Source: Ashinkailepas kermadecensis (lineage: Eukaryota > Arthropoda > Thecostraca > Neolepadidae). From it: a DNA stretch of 64,000 nucleotides. The notes beneath the pieces were generated by a model. That model was not told where the DNA came from. It saw nothing but the letters and a program-made list of their open reading frames with translations, and did no database searches. Shown here piece after piece: positions 8,772-19,379 of the stretch. A program made the translations under genes and the position numbers. The stretch is from positions 62,001 through 126,000 of the forward strand of contig JAOTOM010003662.1 of assembly GCA_034440615.1 (NCBI GenBank). Reading direction: 5' to 3'. Position 1 is the stretch's first letter. The number at the start of each line of letters is the position of its first letter.

Positions 8772-9039
8772 CCACGGCCAAGGTTCGACTAGTCAACTCA
8801 GTGAGCTGTGGAATTTCCGGATCGTGCCCTAGTTCCATTAATGACAATGGGACTCGACCACTCACTCCGGAAGTTCCTCGCCGTGTCTGTAGCACACCAT
8901 TTGTACACTCATAGCTTTCCAGTGACGACAGCCTTTGCATGGGTGGCAAGACTGCAGAAGGGTCAGCGACACGTCTGTTTGGCGCCGGAAGAGTTGGAAC
9001 ATCCAGAAACTAGTTTTCAACTTACTTGAGTAGGCGAAC

Positions 9040-9444
9040 TTAAGCATTGTCTTCGTGTAAAAAAACGGCGATGGAAGAGTTCTGGATTCGGCGGTAGTTT
9101 ATAAGTAATACTATTATGATAAACCATGTCCAGATTTTAAGATATCCGTTCATTTCCAAAGCAAAAGTGATATGAACAAGATTTGTCATGGAGTGTAGGT
9201 CTCCACCGTAATTGTACAATGCCAGGTCATTGTCACGGGAACAAAAGTCCAGTAGAACCTGCCTTCCATTTCGATATCTAGCTTCCCTTTGCACAAAATC
9301 TACTTCTAAGCTGAGTAGTTTGCTATTGGCACTTCCGAGTAGAGCAGCAATGATGCCAGTCATAATCAGGTTATTGATTACTATTTCGAGTTCGGTAGCC
9401 AAAGAGTGATGCTTTATGGCATTTGTAAACTTGTATGGCATCAA
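9040..9444 (-). CDS. ORF C2, longest copy of the C family, unrecognised
   Basis: 134 codons. The N-terminal half aligns with C1, C3 and C4 (KHHSLATELEI, NNLIMTGIIAALLG). With C4 it shares a continuation (E-V-x3-V-x-R-E-A-x-Y-R-N). It ends with a hydrophobic stretch WTWFIIIVLLINY (about residues 106-118) that could span a membrane. Differences from C1 occur at all codon positions, so selection is not evident by eye. It lies upstream of A2 on the same strand. It could be an exon of a membrane protein or a transposon-derived remnant, and I cannot choose between these. Confidence 0.3.
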   Translation of the reverse strand: MMPYKFTNAIKHHSLATELEIVINNLIMTGIIAALLGSANSKLLSLEVDFVQREARYRNGRQVLLDFCSRDNDLALYNYGGDLHSMTNLVHITFALEMNGYLKIWTWFIIIVLLINYRRIQNSSIAVFLHEDNA

Positions 9445-9670
9445 TCCAGACCGAAAACCATATCACAGGCATGGATATATGTTTTTACCAGCAAAACGGA
9501 TTGTCATTGCTTCTATATCACACTTGTGCTGATATATCCCCACACACGGTCAATGTCATGTTAGTTTACAAAACATGAATATGCTTGTAGAATTAAAATT
9601 TACCGAACCTAGACCAGAGCAGATTGTCTGGCTGATGTAATAGATTATTTTTGTTTCCTTTGTGTTCTTT

Positions 9671-9990
9671 TTAACCCGTCTTTCCAGGGAGTTCCTCGCA
9701 CTCCGTCTCGACGTGTGTGTTTGTGTGTTTTGTGTTTATATGCCCTTCCTCTCATCTTAAAACTAAGCATCGCACGAAGTAAAAGAGGTGTCATCCCAAA
9801 GCGATCGACTGATAGGGACTGAACCACCCCTGACATTTTCCCCCTGAAAAAGTGACGTCATTAAAGGGGTTTGTGAGGCGCGACTGAAGTCATGTTTTTA
9901 ACTCCAGGAAATTCAACTTCGGGAAGATTTTAAAACACACAATTTTATACTTAGTTTACCAACCAATTTTTATTGGACTTTTTATGTTTG
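9671..9990 (+). mobile_element. F-family element F1, partial and diverged
   Basis: Begins TTAACCCGTCTTTCCAGG, then the family motifs GCATCGCACGAAGTAAAAGAG, AAAAGTGACGTCATTAAAGG and a GTCATGTTTTTAACTCC-like segment. It is lost after about 320 bp. See F4 for the full structure. Confidence 0.5.
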
Positions 9991-10319
9991 AGTTTTCGGT
10001 GTTTTAAATCTTTATTCGTAGTAAATGACAGAGATCAGCAAGATGTGCTCCGATAAGTCAAGTTTATTGGTCTACGTGTTTCATGTGACTTCACATATCT
10101 GTTAAAAGCTTGAAACCCGGCCTCCTTGGCGAAGGTTTGATGTTAGCCGACCATCATGCAATGCAGCAACGCAGAGGCCGAATGTGGGTGCCGGTATGTG
10201 CCATGCATCCTAAAACAGACGATAAGGGTAAAGTAAAAACTTATAACCATCGATGAAGTAATGACCATCCATGAGTAAAGACAACATCGTGATCATGGTG
10301 GGTCAGTGGTATTCTGAAG
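9991..10319 (+). repeat. stray fragment of the U upstream block
   Basis: 10140-10225 matches the block at about 2490-2555 (GCAGAGGCCGAATGTGGGTGCC and GCCATGCATC). The rest is unrecognised and contains no gene. Confidence 0.4.
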
Positions 10320-10730
10320 TTAACACTCGCCCTGGAGGGCCTCTGAAAATTACGCGCACTGGAGGCGGGGGGCGGATTCCACCCGCTAAGATTTCGTCTC
10401 CTATTAAAGCTGGAGTAACGAAATTCACAGGGTGGATTGAAACGGTAGTGAACTCTATTGTGCGCAAATTGCATGACCTTCGGTCAATATCTTCCAGGTC
10501 TAATGAAGTCACATATGTCAAAATTTTCTTGTCTTGCGTGGCTTGGCTTGTCATTGTTATGGATCGCTGTGGTTGTGTTTAAATGTTTCAAAATGGGTAT
10601 CAATGATGTTTTGGACATTACTAATTATGCAATACAGATGCTAGACCCGGCATTTGACCTCAGGTCATCGATATAGCAGCACTTTATCAGGTCAGTTACC
10701 TGTTCCAGTTACCGGAACCGGGTCGCAGGA
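10320..10730 (+). mobile_element. E-family element E3, truncated
   Basis: Starts at TTAA (10320-10323) with TTAACACTCGCCCTGGAGG, then a second ACGCGCACTGGAGG motif. It carries AGGTCTAATGAAGTCACATATG-like sequence and TGACCTCAGGTCA. It is cut at the same internal site as E1, against the unit block. Confidence 0.6.
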
Positions 10731-11830
10731 AAGAGCATCAGCTTTCCTCCACTGACAAATCAGACCAGGGTAGGGCGGAGGGCTGATTATGCCCAACGGC
10801 TTACTTATAAAAGTTACGGACCGATTTCGTTGCCTTCGATGGCAAGCGATGAAGGTCATCAAGATGAGCTCCGATTAGTGAAGTGCATTGACATGCGTGT
10901 TGCATGTGACCCCACGCGTCAGTCAAAAGCATAAAATGTGACTTACTTGGCGATGTTCCGATTTTAGTCGAGCGTCATACGATAAAGCAACGCAGAGGCC
11001 GAATGTGGGGGCCACCATGCGCCATGCATTTTAAGACAGCCAAGAAAGGTAAGTATAGTACACAGTATAAGTTCAGAAAGCATATACGTAAAGACAAGAT
11101 CGTGGTCATGGCGGGTCACGTGATGTTCTGAGGTCAAATATTGAATCTGGCCTGATGCCCATATGGGGCATGTTTCCATGCCGAAATGGTTCCGAGAATC
11201 CAACAGAAGCAGTACAAAAAGCTTGTCCGGGCATATCCAGGGTATCCGATGCATTTGGTGGGGTCTGGGCCTGAACATCTTTGCCTTGGCCCCTCCAAGT
11301 TCTGGCTCTCTTAGCATGGGACCGAATGCGGTTAGAGCGGGTCATCCTCTGTACATTTATACATCAATTGCGAGAGGTGTACAAATAATGTAGCTTGGTG
11401 TGTAGAATACAATCCTGAGACTAATTGTTAGTTCGGATAAACCTAGCCTGCATCAATCTGCTGGTGAACATTGTACACTTTAGGATTACCTTCCTATTTT
11501 CCCCGGATAACTTCAAGTTGATCGCTTGTCCCACCTAGCTCAGTAATAATAATAACATGGGTTTGTTGCGAAAGTTTATCGAGGGAAAATTCAAACGTAA
11601 GTGACTTAGCCTATTCAATTTTCAATACTGACGCGGGCAACGCTCTCAAGCGCATCCATTCTTGGCGAACCAATTCTAAGTGGTGAGGGGATATTTGTGA
11701 CGCAATATTCAAGTGACGTCACCACTCGTCGCTCGGTGTGGTGTGGTTTGGGTAATGGGATTCCAGTCCGACATGTTGTTCCAAGAGGGAAGGGACAGAC
11801 TAAGTGCGAATTTCATTGACATTTAAATAT
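10731..11830 (+). repeat. U3 upstream block
   Basis: Counterpart of 2230-3230 with an extra segment at 11215-11345 (CATATCCAGGGTATCCGATG) that is also present, inverted, at 19800-19950. Contains TGACGTCA at 11714. No gene seen. Confidence 0.7.
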
Positions 11831-11843
11831 TTGTTGATATGGC

Positions 11844-12155
11844 TTGCGGTCTGTATTGATGCGATATCATTTTGCAAAAGTCAATAAGCATCACACTTTC
11901 GCTACCAAACTGGATATAGCAACCAATAACGTGAGTATGACTGGCATCATTGTTGCTTTACTTGGAAATGCTAAAAGTGAGATATTCAGTTCACGGCAAG
12001 GAACTTCCAGAGTCTTTTGTCGAGTACCATTGTCCTTAGTGAAGCTACAGCACGATCCGGAAATCCCACAGCTGACTGAGCCGACTAGTCGAACCTTGGC
12101 CATGGTATATATTGGGAGCCACCGCCACCTCTGTCCAGAACCAAGCCGTAGCTGA
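11844..12155 (+). CDS. ORF C3, fused fragment like C1
   Basis: 103 codons sharing the MTGIIVALLGNA segment of C1, and sharing with C1 the exact deletion junction (TTCAGTTCACG...) that fuses ORF C to the gene A promoter region. U1 and U3 are thus sister copies. It overlaps the TATA box of A3 and is probably not a functional protein. Confidence 0.25.
   Translation: MRSVLMRYHFAKVNKHHTFATKLDIATNNVSMTGIIVALLGNAKSEIFSSRQGTSRVFCRVPLSLVKLQHDPEIPQLTEPTSRTLAMVYIGSHRHLCPEPSRS
12106..12113 (+). promoter_or_regulatory. TATA box of A3
   Basis: TATATATT in CATGGTATATATTGGGAG, 97 bp upstream of the A3 ATG. Confidence 0.7.
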
Positions 12156-12209
12156 ACCATAGCCAACAGGGAGCCTTGTCACCGTCCGCGTGCTACTTGA
12201 CCACTGACC

Positions 12210-12470
12210 ATGCGTACCCTGCTGCTTCTCACGCTGGCGCTGGTGATGTGCGCTGTAGTCATCGTGCATGCCGATGACAACTGCAGAGATTGCGGCGATG
12301 GGGACGACGACTCAAGCTGCTGCCAACAACCCTCGGGCTGGTGCTGGGACGGAGATGACGATGACCGTGAGGACTGCGACGACGATGACGATGACGGATG
12401 CGGTGGTGGACGCCGGTGCTCCTACGATAGTTGCTCCCGCTCCCACGTCTGCAGGTATCGGGATTGGTGA
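12210..12470 (+). CDS. A3: secreted Asp/Cys-rich small protein
   Basis: 86 codons. Identical to A2 apart from DDNCRDCGDG for DDDCRDCDDG near residues 22-31, and it carries the same C71S change (10 Cys in the mature part). Signal peptide and VHA cleavage site are intact. The TGA stop at the end is the TGA of a TTG|GTGAGTTC donor. A +1 frame is open through this gene (Met/Thr-rich), a by-product of GAC/GAT repetition. Gene B3 converges from the right, and an F element (F2) has inserted in the block between them. Confidence 0.75.
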   Translation: MRTLLLLTLALVMCAVVIVHADDNCRDCGDGDDDSSCCQQPSGWCWDGDDDDREDCDDDDDDGCGGGRRCSYDSCSRSHVCRYRDW

Positions 12471-12754
12471 GTTCTGCAAAAGCCAGCGTGAAGGTGATGC
12501 TTGCAAGCAGCAGGTGTGAAGGTGAGTGCTATTGCAGCTTTTTGATCAGCTGGTTCTGGAGGTGACAGAGGCTACCTGAACATGGTGATTGCACTGCATT
12601 GCGTTGCAAAAATATTCCGTTACTCAGTTCCAACTAAAATTCATTGTTTCGTGAGGAATATTTGAATAGGTTACATCCTTTGTTCCTAACTTTCTTCTGT
12701 ATACCTCTCAACCGCAAACATGGCGTAGCCCATCGGCTTCTGCCACCTTTTTCC
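12471..12754 (+). repeat. U3 block downstream of A3, left part
   Basis: Counterpart of 3868-4160, interrupted on the right by element F2. Splice-like sites AAGGTGAGTGC (12519) and TTGCAG are present. Confidence 0.5.
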
Positions 12755-13595
12755 CTTCCCGTCTTTCCGGTCATATCCTCTCACCCCGTCTCGAGGGTGG
12801 TCGACAGGTACCCCCGTCTAATCTCCAAACTAAGCGTCGCACGAAAACGAAAGAAGTGTCATCGGAAAGTGCTCGACGAGTAGGGCCAGACTCCCCCCCC
12901 CCCCAACAAACAAAAATCCCCCCTAAAAGTGACGTCATATGGGGTCTAGGTTTTCACGACTTACATCATGTTTTTGACTCTGGGAATTCATTTTGGGGGA
13001 GATTTGAAGGAAAAAAACAAAAATTATATGGAATCAGAAAAGGAAAGCGAAATCGACCAGGGCCATACAATGTTTGGCCACCCCAAAATCAATATTATTT
13101 TTTTTATTTCAAAATTTTTAATTGTCAAGTTTTCTTTAATTTTCCTTTTCTAATGGGTAGAGCTGACCGAAAAACATTGTTCGAACTCAACTTGCTTCAA
13201 TAAAGAATGCTTACTTTAGCCAGAATCTTCGATTTTAACTCTAATTGGAAAATATGCAAAGCTAATAAGTAATCAAAAACGGGAAAAAAATCCTCTGGTG
13301 CGTTTTGTTGCGTCCCTAAAAATAAGCAAACGCTGAAAGTTTCATTAAAATATCTTTTTCCTTTCAAGCGTGACGAATGATTGAACTTTTTTAGGTAACC
13401 TCACTTGACCTTAACTAACCCATTGACCTTATATGTCCTGACTTAACAATTTTGGAACAACATGCGAAATTAATGTGGGAAAAGGTATGACAAATTTCGC
13501 CGCGATACCGCGCGCCATTCTTTCACTATCCGCGGAAATCTTTAGGTGGGTCGATAACGACCCCCCCCCCCCCGAGACGACGCGGGTTAGTTGCG
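12755..13595 (+). mobile_element. F-family element F2
   Basis: Full-length relative of F3-F5: left CCCGTCTTTCCGGTCATATCC, CTCGACGAGTAGGGCCAGAC, AAAAGTGACGTCATATGG, interior CTTACTTTAGCCAGAATCTTCG, right end CCCCGAGACGACGCGGGTTAG. No coding capacity. It splits the U3 block, so it inserted after the units were duplicated. TTAA is degraded at both ends. Confidence 0.6.
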
Positions 13596-13880
13596 ACGCT
13601 ATTTCTGGTTGCTAATGCCGTACCCTGATAGTTGCCATGCCATGAAAAACAGCTGATACACATAGTCAAATGTCGCCGACTGGCCACGGTTCCCACATCG
13701 TCTAACGCTCTGTCTGGTCTTATTTGTGTGCTCTGGTAGTGGTCTTTCTATCATTATGCCGTTCCGATGTATCATTATGCCGTTCTCTTTCCATCACCAC
13801 ACCGTTCTTGCGTAGTTCTGACCGCACTGGGTTGCTTTGACGGTGCTTGTAACGTCACAAGCCTGCTCCGATTCTGTGTA
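13596..13880 (+). repeat. U3 block downstream of A3, right part
   Basis: Resumes the unit at TTGCTAATGCCGTACCCTGA and continues to the CRE array. Matches 4190-4450. Confidence 0.55.
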
Positions 13881-13950
13881 TGACGTCAGTGAGCTGTTTT
13901 GACAGGGTCTCTGACGTCAGTGTGCTTCTCCAACTCTGCGTCTGACGTCA
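13881..13950. promoter_or_regulatory. CRE-like palindromes, U3
   Basis: Three perfect TGACGTCA sites at 13881, 13912 and 13943, a regular 31-bp spacing (about three helical turns). Confidence 0.5.
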
Positions 13951-14255
13951 TCGTACTCTTATGAAATCAGTGGGCTTTTCTTATGCTGCTTCTCTAACAT
14001 ACTCTTTCTTTCTCTCTCCATGACAGAGACGATTAGTTCTGAAGATTACCAGCTGATCCGGGGAGGAACCCGATGGGCCTGTCATCGCCCGACGTCTCGT
14101 CTGTCCTCGGAATGGTCGGCTATGTTGGCGGCTGCATGATCCCGTGAATGACGTCACATCGCACTGACGAATAAACGTTGCGTCGACGGCCAAAGGTGTA
14201 TGCGGCGGGAAACGAAGTGATAAGCCTCCAAAGATGACCATGGATGCAGTGGTTC

Positions 14256-14468
14256 CTATTTAGGAGTACACTGATCTTTTACCCTGCATCTAAAGCTTCT
14301 GGACGCCGAAGCACCCTTCATTCCAGGCTTGTGCCGACCACGCGTCCACCGACCACACGTCCACCGACCACACGTCCACCGACCATACGTCCACCGACCA
14401 CACGTCCACCGACCACACGTACACGATAGTGTATCATCATTGGGAAACAACAGCAACAGCACAGACAA
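14256..14468 (-). CDS. B3: short candidate Cys/Arg repeat protein
   Basis: 70 codons: MSVLLLLFPNDDTLSC, about six pentapeptides of the form T-C-G-R-W (Cys to Trp at one position because units read GTCCACC rather than GTGCACC), then HKPGMKGASASRSFRCRVKDQ and an early TAG relative to B1. The minisatellite here is 14334-14422. The leader is shortened because the GAGATCATC segment is deleted. It is probably a decaying copy. The C-terminal region at 13981-14241 is open separately on the same strand. Confidence 0.3.
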   Translation of the reverse strand: MSVLLLLFPNDDTLSCTCGRWTCGRWTYGRWTCGRWTCGRWTRGRHKPGMKGASASRSFRCRVKDQCTPK

Positions 14469-14479
14469 TACATAAGAAG

Positions 14480-14890
14480 CTTAGAGGAAGAACCTTATGA
14501 TGATTTCACTTGACAGACCAAACTGAGCACCCAACGACCACCCCTCCCTGACACACATCGTCACCACCAAGAGGAACTGACCCGCTCAACAAAACGTATA
14601 TATCATAATTATCTCGATACGAACAAATAACCGGCCGGGATCGGCGATCAGGAAGGCAAGAACGTTGCGCACCGATATCGGGGTGAAACATGAAGGATCA
14701 TCTGAGCCTTGAAAAGGAAATTATCATGTTCTGCAGAGAAATGAAACGACTCTAGGTGCCGAACGTCTCGCTTCCCAATCCAAATCCTGAGCTTCAATTC
14801 TAGAACGAGTGGAGAACCTGGCGACAATCTCGAAAAACTCTGTGAGCAATCATAGATCACATAGTGAGGACAAATCGGTAACCGCACGAA
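14480..14890 (+). repeat. U3 distal arm, inverted copy of the U2 and U4 arms
   Basis: Reverse complement of 6740-7130 and 16240-16640. Landmarks are CCGGCCGGGATCGGCGATCAGG and CTCTAGGTGCCGAACG. No gene seen. Confidence 0.6.
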
Positions 14891-15599
14891 TCACAATCCG
14901 TTAATTAGCATTTTCAGCCCGCAAAGTTGCACTTGGCAAGGGCGGATTCAGTGATTATCATTGGGGAAGGCGCACAGTTCTTCGGAGGGGTGTTTTCGGC
15001 GGAAAAAATCGCTAAGTGGGGGAGGAGTACACTGGAGCATACAGAATGGGAGACTTTTTGTCCCAAAGGGGTGCATTTTTCTCTGAGAGATGTGTTTGTG
15101 GCCGACAAATATGTTGATCATAGGATGGGAAGGACGCAACCTGGTCTTCCTGAATGGGTGCTTTCCCCTGGTCGGAGGGGCATCACCTTTCCTACGTCAC
15201 CTAAGGGGGAGGGGGAGTGGCTGCATGCAGCTCGCTGCTTCCAGCAGACAGAGCTCGAACTAAGACTGGCGACCAGCCCGCGACGCTCGATGCCATTAGT
15301 CACGAGACAGTTCACGGCCATGTCATTCATCCGCTGTCCTCAGCATCCTGCGCGGCTCGAACGGTGGGGAAAATGGTGGAGGCCTTTGCCTAACACTTGT
15401 TCATGTGAACAAAACAGTGTACGTCGAGTGGGAAGGAGAGAATAGAACACCTCCCAGTCTGTATTTCTGCTCCCGCCGGGGGCTATGATCATGAGCAGCA
15501 GAGAGGGCAGGAGGCACGCTAGGGAGGCCGCGGCCTAGGGTAGGGCGGCATAGGATAGGTAGCAAATCTGGCCCTTGGTATCAAGGGAGGTTATTCGAT
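14891..15599. other. no gene seen; possible weak tRNA-like SINE on the minus strand
   Basis: Unique-looking sequence. On the minus strand 15225-15330 contains AGTTCGAGCTC, a degenerate B-box, preceded by a weak A-box-like region. This is too diverged for a firm call. No supported ORF. Confidence 0.25.
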
Positions 15600-15825
15600 T
15601 GGCACATTTTTGCACTTCTGGTTGAGTGGTAGAGCAAGGTAGAACAAGGAGTTATAACGAGCCGAGGAAAGAGACGAGAAAGGAATAGTAGAGTTGACTC
15701 GAAGAGAGTAGACAGTAAGCGAAGTTGAATGATGCCTTGCAGATAGCAAACATGTAGAGATGATTAGAGATGAGTTGAGTTGCTGGTCCTGAATTGTGCA
15801 GTTGTTGACAGGCAGTAGATGATGG
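15600..15825 (-). repeat. repeat G1
   Basis: Reverse complement matches 25917-26110 (GGACCAGCAACTCAAC, TAACTCCTTGTTCTACC), and in the same orientation 35530-35600. Part of the sequence flanking the minisatellites in U4, U5 and U6. Confidence 0.6.
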
Positions 15826-16199
15826 GTTCGAAATGAATTTCCAGTCATGACGGTGGCGGTTTGGGATATGGGATGCATAAAGTTGGCTGGGAATGATACT
15901 TTCACCTTTCCCTTGCACATTTCATTAACAGAAGGTAGGCTTTTGGAATGTTGTTCTTGTTGTCTATTTTCTGCTTTGCATTTTATTCGTTTTCTTTTCA
16001 GGCAAGTCTTGTTTGTTTTCATTCTCTATTTTTATCGTATGTTTGTTTTTCATCTTTCTTCAGAATGTTTGACTCCCGTTTTCTACTCTTCTTTACGTAC
16101 CTTTTACATTTTTATTATCTTTTTGCTGTTTTATCGCAGTTCATGAGTAATGTGTATACTTCAGAGCTAAATATCGGTTTGTGAGGAAAATGGCGTCGT
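15826..16199. other. no gene seen
   Basis: T-rich on the plus strand (16000-16140). Open frames here are compositional. Confidence 0.4.
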
Positions 16200-16660
16200 T
16201 CGCTGGTATCCGGATCGACATGTGAATAATTGCGCTGTGAGTGATTATCGGTTTGTGATTCGTGCGGTTCCGGATTTGTCATCATTATGTGATCTGTGAT
16301 AGCTCAGGGAGTTTTTTTAGATTGTCGCCAGTTTCCCGACTCGTTTAGAATAAAAGCTCAGGATTTTCATTGCGAAGCGAAACGTTCGTCGCCTATCGTG
16401 GTTTCATTTAGCTGCAGAACTTGATACCTACCTTTTCAAGACTCAGTTCATCCTCTATGTTTTACCAAGTTGTCGGAGTGCAGCGTTCTTGCCTTCTTGA
16501 TCGCAGATTCCGGCCGGTGATTTGCTCGAATCGAGGTAATTGTGACATGTATGCTTTGTTAAGCGGGTCAGTTCCTCTTGGTGTCAGGGAGGGAAGTTCG
16601 TTAGGTGCTCAGCTTGGTTTGCGATGTGAAATCATCACGAGGTTAGCGTCTTGTGTGTTG
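16200..16660 (-). repeat. U4 distal arm
   Basis: Same orientation as 6725-7165 and 37070-37540. Includes CATTGCGAAGCGAAACGTTC and GTTAAGCGGGTCAGTTCCTC. Confidence 0.6.
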
Positions 16661-16666
16661 TCTTTG

Positions 16667-16907
16667 ATGATCTCGTTGCTTCTGTTTCCTAATGTGGTAC
16701 ACTATCGTGTACGTGTGGTCGGTGCACGTGTGGTCGGTGCACGTGTGGTCGGTACACGTGTGGTCGGTGCACGTGTGGTCGGTGCACTGTGGTCGGTGCA
16801 CTTGTGTTCTACACAAGCCTGGAAGGAAAGGTGCATCGGTGACCAGAAGCTTTAGATGTAGGGTAAAAGATCAGCGAACTCCTAAACAGAAACCGCTGCA
16901 TCCATAG
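16667..16907 (+). pseudogene. B4: frameshifted copy of B
   Basis: Leader MISLLLFPN is present at the conserved ATG, but one base is missing from the following Asn-Asp codons (AATGTGG for AATGATGG), throwing the minisatellite (about 16700-16800, six to seven units) out of the Cys/Arg frame. A second one-base loss in GTGCACTGTGG shifts it again. The tail KPGRKGASVTRSFRCRVKDQ is recognisable. Not functional as read. Confidence 0.45.
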
Positions 16908-16983
16908 TCATCTTTGGATGACTTATTCGTTCCCGCCACATACAGCTTCGGCCGTTAACACAACGTTTATTCGTTAGTGCGAT

Positions 16984-17283
16984 GTGACGTCTTTCACGAG
17001 ATCATGCAGCCGCCAACACAGCCGACCAATCCGAGGACAGACGAGATGTCGGGTGATGACAGGCCCATCGGGTTCCTCTCCGGATCCGCTGATTATCTTC
17101 AGAACTAATCGTCCCTGTCATAGGGAGAGAAAGAAAGATTATGTTAGAGACAGCGTCAGGACAGCCCTTTGGCGTGCGTCAGAGACAGTGCTGGAACATC
17201 TTGTTGGCATCGGGAGCAGCATCAGAAAAGCCCACCGATTTCAGTCCAACGACGACAGAGGCAGAGTTGGAGCAGCATACTGA
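16984..17283 (+). pseudogene. B4 C-terminal segment
   Basis: Open 99-codon stretch homologous to the end of B1 (SRQHSRPIRGQTRCR, RTALWRASETVLEHLVGIG). Separated from the B4 leader by frameshifts, and ends in the CRE-type repeats. Confidence 0.3.
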
Positions 17284-17319
17284 CGTCAGAGACAATGTCG
17301 GAACAGCTCACTGACGTCA
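17281..17319. promoter_or_regulatory. CRE-like palindromes, U4
   Basis: TGACGTCA at 17281 and 17312, again 31 bp apart. Confidence 0.45.
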
Positions 17320-17329
17320 TACACAGAGT

Positions 17330-17935
17330 CAGAGCAGACTTATGACGTTACAAGCACCGTCAAAGCAACCCAGTGTGGTCAGAACTACGCAAGAGCAGTG
17401 TGGTGATGGAAAGACATGACATCGGAACGGCATAATGATATTAAGAGCGTTACCAGAACACACTAATAAGACCTACAGCGTTAGACGATGTGGAAACTGT
17501 GGCCAGTCGGCGACATTTGACTATGTGTGTCAGCTGTTTACCAAAGCATAGCAAATATCATGGTACGGCATTAGCAACCAGGGAAAGCGTCGCAACTAAG
17601 AATACAAAATGGTAAATTTTGAGAATGGCGGCAGAGGTCCATGGGCTACGCCATCATTGCGGTTCAGAGTGATACCGAAGAAATTTAGGAATGAAGAAGG
17701 TAACCTATTTATTTATTCCTTACGAAACTATGAATTTTATTTGGAACGGAATAGCGGAATATTTTTTCCAACGCAATGCAGTGTGAACATTTCTGTTCAG
17801 GCAACCTCTGTCACCTGCAGAACCAGCTGATCAAAAAGCTGCAACAGCACTCACCTTCACACCTGCTGCTTGCAAGCATCACCTCTTCGCTCCCTTTTAC
17901 AGACCTCATCTCCACACCGGCTGTTCACAAACATC
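17330..17935 (-). repeat. U4 block downstream of A4
   Basis: Counterpart of 7830-8400. Ends at the AACTCACC-containing 28-bp repeats next to A4. Confidence 0.55.
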
Positions 17936-17939
17936 ACTT

Positions 17940-18016
17940 CAATAGCAGCTGTTTGTAGAACTCACCCCTGCAGCAGCTGTTTGTAGAACTCACCACTCCA
18001 GCGGCTGTTTGTACAA
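17940..18016 (-). repeat. 28-bp donor-bearing repeats beside A4
   Basis: Two to three copies of the unit expanded at 23990. On the gene strand each contains GTGAGTTCTACAAACAGC. Confidence 0.6.
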
Positions 18017-18017
18017 C

Positions 18018-18272
18018 TCAACAATACCTGCAGACGTGGGAGCGGGAGCAACTATCGTAGCAGCACCGACGTCCACCACCGCATCCGTCATCGTCATCGT
18101 CGTCGCAGTCCTCACGGTCATCGTCATCTCCGTCCCAGCACCAGCCCGAGGGTTGTTGGCAGCAGCTTGAGTCGTCGTCCCCATCGTCGCAATCTCTGCA
18201 GTCGTCATCGGCATGAACGATGACTACAGCGCACATCACCAGCGCCAGCGTGAGAAGCAGCAGGGTACGCAT
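18018..18272 (-). CDS. A4: secreted Asp/Cys-rich small protein
   Basis: 84 codons with the standard signal peptide (21 residues) and acidic body. It retains CCYDSC and ends CRYC, giving 12 Cys in the mature part, an even number. The end differs from A1-A3 because TATTGTTGA replaces TATCGGGATTGGTGA. The following sequence GTTGAGTTG is a weakened donor, and the 28-bp repeat array with strong GTGAGT donors begins just beyond. The frame is intact, with TATA box and ORF C4 upstream on the same strand. This is the copy with the most regular Cys count among the short forms. Confidence 0.75.
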   Translation of the reverse strand: MRTLLLLTLALVMCAVVIVHADDDCRDCDDGDDDSSCCQQPSGWCWDGDDDDREDCDDDDDDGCGGGRRCCYDSCSRSHVCRYC

Positions 18273-18367
18273 GGTCAGTGGTCAGGTAGCACGCGGACTG
18301 TGACAAGGCTGCCGGTGGGCTGTGGTTCAGCTAAGGCTTGCTCTGGATGGAGGTGACGATGCCATCC

Positions 18368-18375
18368 AATATATA
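18368..18375 (-). promoter_or_regulatory. TATA box of A4
   Basis: AATATATA on the plus strand, about 96 bp before the ATG, flanked by CCACGGCC. Confidence 0.65.
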
Positions 18376-18790
18376 CCACGGCCAAGGTTCGGCTAGTAGG
18401 CTCAGGCGGCTGTGGGATTTCCGGATCGTGCTGTAGTTTCATTAGGGACAATGGGACTCGACCACTTACTCTGGAAGTTCCTCGCCGTGACTATAACACC
18501 CAATTTGTACGCTCGTAGCTTGTCAGTGACGACAGCTTTTGCATGGGTGGCAAGATCGCAGACGATCCGCAACACGTCTGTTTGGCACCGGAAGAGTTGG
18601 AACATCCAGAAACTCGTTTTCAACTTGCTTGAGTAGGCAAACTAAGGCATGGTTTTCACCTAAGATGCAGCGATTCAAGAGTTCTCGATGCGGCGGTGGT
18701 TTATATGTAACACTATCTTGGTAAACCATGTCCAGATTTCACGAAATCATTTTATTTACAAAGAAAAAGTGATATGAAAAAGAGTTATGA

Positions 18791-19141
18791 TTAAATGTAG
18801 GTATCCACTGCGCTTGTACAATTACAGGTCATTGTCCGGTCAACCTGCCTTACATTTCGATATCCAGCTTCTCTTGGCACACAATTTACCTCTGAGTTGA
18901 ATATTTTACTTTTGGCATTTCCAAGTATAGCAACAATGATGCCAGTCATACTCACGTTATTGGTTGCTATATCGAGTTTGGTATCGAAAGTGTGATGCTT
19001 ATTGACTTTTGTAAAATTGTACGGCATCAATCCAGACCGCAAGCTATATCGCAGGCATGGATGTATGCTTTTAGCAGCAAAACGTATTACCATTGCTTTA
19101 TCACACGTGTGCTGATATATTCGCGACACACTCAATTTCAT
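18791..19141 (-). CDS. ORF C4, unrecognised
   Basis: 116 codons. The central part (NFTKVNKHHTF, NNVSMTGIIVAILGNAK) matches C1-C3. It shares V-x-R-E-A-G-Y-R-N with C2, showing the pre-deletion form of the ORF. It has no hydrophobic tail like C2; the frame ends at a shifted stop. Possible exon or transposon remnant. Confidence 0.3.
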   Translation of the reverse strand: MKLSVSRIYQHTCDKAMVIRFAAKSIHPCLRYSLRSGLMPYNFTKVNKHHTFDTKLDIATNNVSMTGIIVAILGNAKSKIFNSEVNCVPREAGYRNVRQVDRTMTCNCTSAVDTYI

Positions 19142-19379
19142 GTTCGTTTACAAAACATGACGATATTTGTAGAATGAAAAACTAGCTAACCTCAAGTATC
19201 TCCCTTAAGTAGATGACATACGCCAGGATATCCCTCCCAGTTGGCTGTTCAGACACCAACAGCTTCCGACCTTCGCCAAGAAGATTACTCAGATTAGGAC
19301 TTGATGTCTTCTTGTTCTGACTTGACCAATTCATTTAAACACTAAATTACACAACACAACATATCATGAAATTTCAATG

